The notes under the pieces: model-generated | What the model saw: the letters and a program-made list of their open reading frames with translations, nothing else | Database searches by the model: none | What the model was told of the DNA's origin: nothing | Shown here: piece after piece, positions 59,508 to 64,000 of the stretch | How positions within the stretch are numbered: position 1 is the stretch's first letter | How the letters are laid out: the number at the start of each line of letters is the position of its first letter | From: Cladorrhinum sp. PSN259 | Taxonomy: Eukaryota > Ascomycota > Sordariomycetes > Sordariales > Podosporaceae | NCBI GenBank assembly: GCA_033725935.1 | Contig: MU867098.1 | Coordinates: forward strand, 310,001-374,000 | Length of the DNA stretch: 64,000 nt | Reading direction: 5' to 3' | Made by a program: the position numbers and the translations under genes

Positions 59508-61038
59508 GATGAACGAATAGACAGGAGTTCAAGTCCCTCCTTCTCTTCGGACTGTCGAAAACCCTGCAAAAACAGAAGCGTTGACCGACAATATGCGAAG
59601 GTGCTACCTACTCCTTCGGGGTTCCTGGGAGCCAATGCGCAATGGGGGGAGTAGGTTGAATATCTGTGCCGGGGAGACGGAGTAGCAATCACTGGCAGCA
59701 AATGATAAAAGCGGGCGTACAAATCAAAGCAAAGCCAGAAAAAACAGAAAAGAAGAGAAGCTACACAGTCACTCTCTCTGTCTCTGCTCCTGCTGTGCCT
59801 GTGCAAGTTCGACGCCGGGGATCTAAAACCTGGAAGCCGTCAGGGACTCTGCGTTCCAGAACCCTCTCAACTGTAACAACCAAGAGAAGGGCAATGGATT
59901 GGCCGTTCAACGATGACCCCCATAACGTGTTTGCAAAAGAGAACGAGGTGGGTGGATTTGTAGTAGTTGATGGTTCACTGACCAGATCGAGCCAAACCAT
60001 TCCCCGAGGGCCTCCAATTAATCAGTCAATCAACCAACAAATGTCGTAGTAGCAGGCAGGCGTCGGGGAGTTGGAGGTGGGCTGAGTTGGAAATCCCCGG
60101 ACTGGAATCACTGGATGCCCCGCCCTTGCCCAGAGTTTCAAAGAGTAAGAGAGAGAGTCGCTGCCCCTGTTCTTGGCCATACGTGTACCTATACGGATGA
60201 AATTGATCGAATACGAATTGATACCACGCATCTCGACGTTGACACTTTTAGACTCCAAGTTTGTCATTTCCAGGGTCGCAGGTCGGGTGACAAGCCGCCA
60301 ATCTTCTGGGGTCATTCCCTGGCATCTGGTTTACCCCTGTAATAAAAACAGCAGCCAAGATTTTCAAGGGACACGCACACCAGCCACGAACCAAATTTAG
60401 CCACATGAACTGCCGTTCACTGCGGGGCCTTATGTACCCCGGGTCGGCGCCGGGTGGGGCCGAACCATTCCCCTGGTTGAGTGACCCCTTTTGTGTATCA
60501 AAGTTGATTATTTATCTGAATAGTTGCCATCATCATATATGTATGTCAAGAAAGTTTACTGAAAGCAGTCAAGGATATCTATCGTGCAGCTCGCCACCAA
60601 CGTCATCAAACCATCATGACAACACAGCTGGCTACAAACACTCCCTCTTCTCACCCATCCTTCCTCCAACTCGTCTGCTGTTGGTCCATCCCCACGCCCT
60701 GTTCCGTTTTGTATTGCTTTTCTTTTGTTCACTTCCCAAACCCTTTGTGATCGCTGAAAGACGGAAGCCTCGCCCAATATGAAGAGTAGAGAGAGAAATG
60801 TAGCGGGACACTTGATCCCACACACAGACCTCGTGTCTTTCTCTAATGGTATCAATACAAGATCAAAGACGCAAGAAAATTATGAAAGTCCTACTCGCGG
60901 CTGCGATTGGGGCTGTGGCAGCCGTCTTTATAGCCCATAGATGTCCCAGCCGTCAAACTGGCCATCCTGCCCCGTCTCCTTTGCTGTCCGCCCCGAGTCG
61001 TGCGAGGGTGCAAACTCAGTCCTAAGCTCTTCGCCTAG
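59508..61038. other. intergenic, HECT ligase upstream / CRM1 downstream
   Basis: It holds the promoter and leader of the minus-strand HECT gene (59.5 kb upward) and the 3' UTR of CRM1 (just below 61,039). The plus-strand frames at 59666-60049 and 60405-60782 have no domain or splice support. A CT-rich tract (CACTCTCTCTGTCTCTGCTC near 59,770) lies in the probable HECT leader. Confidence 0.5.
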
Positions 61039-64000
61039 TCAGAGCTCATCATCATCAAGCTCCGAAGGCTTAAGCAGCCCGCCAACCTTGGACCGCCGCT
61101 CGAGATCCGCAGCCTTTGCCTCGCGTTCCTGCTGCTCCTTCTCAGCCAAGAAGAGCTCCGCATTGTCACCAGTGAACTCGCGTAGCGAAATCAGGAAATC
61201 ACGCAGGTGAAGCCGGAACTTCTCGTATTGCGTGTTGAGCGTGAAGAGGCCTTCAACAAAGGTAGTGATTTGGGTTGTCGTGAGGTTGGCAAAGGCGTTC
61301 TGCAGCAGAGTGCTCACAAACATGCCCAAGAACTCCCTGTTGTCTGTGCCCGGCTGTGCCTGATCGGGTTGGTAAATAGGGCCCTGGATCTTGGGTTGCG
61401 TGCCATCAGCCGGCCCGACAAAGTAGAACAGCCGTGCGAGCAACATCGACTGAACCTTGAAACCAGCTTTGTGATCCTGGTCAGTAAGCACAAAGAAGAC
61501 ATCCTGGAGAATGGTAATGAAGAACTGCTGAAAGAACGCAGTCGCAGTCGCGACATCGGTCTTTTCGGCGATGTTGGTAACCAACTCCAGACACATGTTA
61601 AGTCCTGCAGTTTCAACGTCCCGATTGTCGTGCTTGCTTGCCCACAAACAAGAGTCGATAACAAACTTGAACTGGCGGTTGTCGAGCTTGAGCAGAGCTG
61701 TTTTCAAGGTTAGATACGACATAAAAGAAGATTCAAGGGAGTTTGGGGTCTTACCAGGGAAGCAATGGAGGTTGATGGCACGCAGGAGGTTGAAAAACTC
61801 AACACGGTGCTCGGGAAATTCGGAGAAATCCTTGTTGATCATCTCCAAGGTGCACTCGAATACATTCTCCATGATCACAGGCACTTGGTCTTCCATCAAT
61901 CCTAGGAGCTTGTTGATGAGAGCGGTCATAGCCCTCAATACCTCTGCATCGCGGGCTCCAGGAACATTCCGGTTGTAATCAACGAGAACAGAGTCGAGCA
62001 GCTGAGGAACCATCTGGGTACGGACAGCCTGGAGATCCTCTGCCTTATCAACATAGGTCTCGACCAGCTTCAAGATTTCCTTCTTGATGGTGCGGAGTCC
62101 TCGGACCTTGGGCATCTTGGTAGCAATCTCTCCGTCGCGAGCAACAGCCTCAGAGATCAGCTGGCTAGTGAAGCCATACATCTGGAGCATGTCATTGTAA
62201 AGACGACCAATCTGAGGATAGAAGTAAGTTCCGATGGACGAACAGGCCGAAACGTTGGTCTTCATAATGTTGCCAATGATCTTGATCGTCTCGGCATCCT
62301 GGAGAATGGCCGAATTCTGGGTTGCCGCCTTGATGATCTCATCCCAGGCAGCGTTGGGAATCGCCATGAGGTCAGTCAGAAGCCGCTCCTGGAGGTTCCT
62401 GTTCCCCTGAGCAGCTACCATATAACCGCAAGCCTCGTAAAAGGTGTGAACTTGCTGAGGAGTCAGATCCAAGGTAATTCTGCCCAGGTTGCGAATGATC
62501 TCGTCAATAAATGGCTCGCTCTCACTAGGTTGGAGCGCTACGAAGTGACGTTTGCATTGCTTGGCAATCTTGATGAATGTATCGCAAGCCATGTCCTGAA
62601 CACCTATTATGAGTTAGCACACTTTGAAGCTAACACGCGCCATCTCGTGGGACTACTTACCTTCGTGCGACTCGTGCATGAACTCGAACAGCTTATTAAC
62701 CACAGTCTTGAGGAACTTCCAATGTGCCTTGAGGAATCGCGGGTACTGGCCCACAATATACATGATGTTACTTGCGACGACAGCCTTGTTGTCCTTGCCA
62801 CGCTTCATCTCAGTCAAGCCCAGGAGCTCTTTGATTACTGTGACTAGGAAGCGCTTCTCGGTCTCTTCATTCATCGCCAGGGAAATGGAGCCGATAGCCC
62901 AGCAGAGCACGTTGCAGTTGTGCCACGACCACTCAGTTCCATCAACCTGACGCTGAAGCTTGTCGGTCATGATGGCCTCAGTGTCAACCACGTCTAGATG
63001 GGTGAGGTAGACTAAACATTCACGAATAGTCTTGTACAGCTGGACAGTGTCGGTCTCCTTAACGAACTCACGGACAATTTCGCCTTCGTCGTTCTCCACA
63101 ATGAGAACCTCTTCAGGTCGCACCATCTTCTCGATCATGACGACTCGAAGATTTGACAAGACTTCGCCATATTTGTGCTTCCGAAGTGGGTAGTTGTTGA
63201 GAAGGGCAGGGTTCGGCGCACCGCTGCCGCCAATGACGCCCATGGCCGTCATGTCAGAGATGGGCAAGGACTGCATCTCCTCATAGAGCTCCTGGACCAG
63301 CTTGAGCCAGTAGTCAAGGCAAATCTTGAAGATCTCGCGGTCGTCGATCTGGGATATACGGATGAGATAATAGTGACCATGGGTCAGGAAATCTCTGTTC
63401 GGGAGGTTCTCGATCAAGGGAAGATGCATGCCGTAGAAGTTGCACAAGAACAGCGCTAGGTTCTGAATGAACTGCTGATCGCGCGAATTACTCTGGGGGT
63501 ATGTATCCTTGAGACTCAACTCCAATGGAATGATGGTCGATACGGTCTTCAAGGTCTCAGTGAACATCTTGATCAGAGCCTCGTCATATGAGTTGACCTG
63601 GCCCGGGCCACCGGTCTGGAGGCCACCAATTTCGGTAAGACACTGAAGGGTGATGTTACGGAACTCTGGCACCTCGAGGAATCGCGTTCGCAGAGTGTCG
63701 ATGAGCGGCGTCTCAAAGATGTACCCGAGCGGGATCCAGTTGCAAAATCGAAGCAGGGTCTCGAGGGTAGCCTTGATCAAGCTTGGCTGGGTCGCGCTGT
63801 TGAGGATTTCCTGGCACAACTGGAAGATCTGCGAGAACTCATTGCACATTGTTGTCTTCAGGTTGCGGGTCTTGGTCGAAGTCATCTGTTCGGCCGAGTA
63901 ATCGAAGACCTCCTCCGAAAGAAGTCTGAGGATGATCATGTTGTTCTCGCATACCGAGAGACTTGAATGGCAGGCCGTAATGATCTCGTTGATGAACGTC
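61039..64000 (-). CDS. CRM1: exportin-1 (CRM1), N-terminus beyond the window
   Basis: Minus strand, partial. Exons visible are 64000-62661, 62603-61755 and 61697-61039, giving 948 residues of a protein that is usually about 1070-1080, so roughly 125-130 N-terminal residues lie off the right edge. The HEAT-repeat sequence matches CRM1 throughout: LSVCENNMIILRLLSEEVFD, ATLETLLRFCNWIPLGYIFE, KRGKDNKAVVASNIMYIVGQ, FEFMHESHEGVQDMACDTFI, and the C-terminal tail LLKPSELDDDEL. CRM1 exports proteins with leucine-rich nuclear export signals, together with Ran-GTP, through nuclear pores. The residue aligned with the leptomycin-B-reactive cysteine is Thr (codon 62814-62812, LLGLTEMKRG). The 57-nt intron 61754-61698 has no in-frame stop, so unspliced RNA would stay open. 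Confidence 0.96.

Noticed and set aside
59666..60049. 127-codon plus-strand frame upstream of the HECT gene
   Set aside because: Antisense to the probable HECT promoter and leader; no domain and ends in simple Asn/Gln-rich sequence.

Overview
The window is nuclear DNA of a filamentous ascomycete (Pezizomycotina, most likely a sordariomycete). The evidence is short introns of about 50-90 nt with GTAAGT/GTATGT-type donors and CTAAC/CTAAG-like branch sites, densely packed single genes on both strands without operons, and proteins of fungal type (Rrn6, SKG6-like, Ecl1-like, DUF2293). The genus cannot be fixed from the sequence alone. I reconstructed 17 protein-coding genes, most with exon boundaries checked by reading frame. 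No rRNA, tRNA, CRISPR array or recognisable transposon was found.

Left, gene-dense block (1-24,700), 12 genes: a DUF2293 protein (-), a DHX35-like DEAH-box RNA helicase (+), an SKG6-like single-pass membrane protein (+), MZT1 (-), kinetochore SPC25 (-), the RNA polymerase I factor RRN6 (+), a PITH-domain protein (+), a CCDC25-type NFACT-R protein (-), mitochondrial ribosomal protein uL3m (+), cytochrome oxidase assembly factor COA1 (-), a four-helix membrane protein (-) and a small membrane protein (+). Neighbours are mostly divergent or convergent pairs. Functions are housekeeping: spindle and kinetochore (MZT1, SPC25), rRNA synthesis (RRN6), RNA processing (helicase) and mitochondrial biogenesis (uL3m, COA1).

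Middle (24,665-51,961): about 27 kb in which the only convincing gene is a 132-residue Ecl1/life-span-regulatory-factor-like protein at 39,030. The rest is intergenic sequence of ordinary base composition, rich in homopolymers and microsatellites. It includes an assembly gap (10 N) flanked by two near-identical copies of one roughly 100-bp segment, which looks like an assembly artefact.

Right block (51,962-64,000), 4 genes: MOB1 (+), ATP5/OSCP of the F1Fo ATP synthase (+), a HUL4-like HECT ubiquitin ligase (-) and exportin-1/CRM1 (-, running off the right edge).

Observations most worth a second look: the CCDC25 homologue needs a one-nucleotide micro-exon to keep its conserved V-W-F junction; the Ecl1-like gene sits in an unusually large gene-poor island; CRM1 has threonine at the leptomycin-B cysteine position and a stop-free 57-nt intron; RRN6 has its true start in a short upstream exon; and the tiny three-exon MZT1 gene is easily missed.
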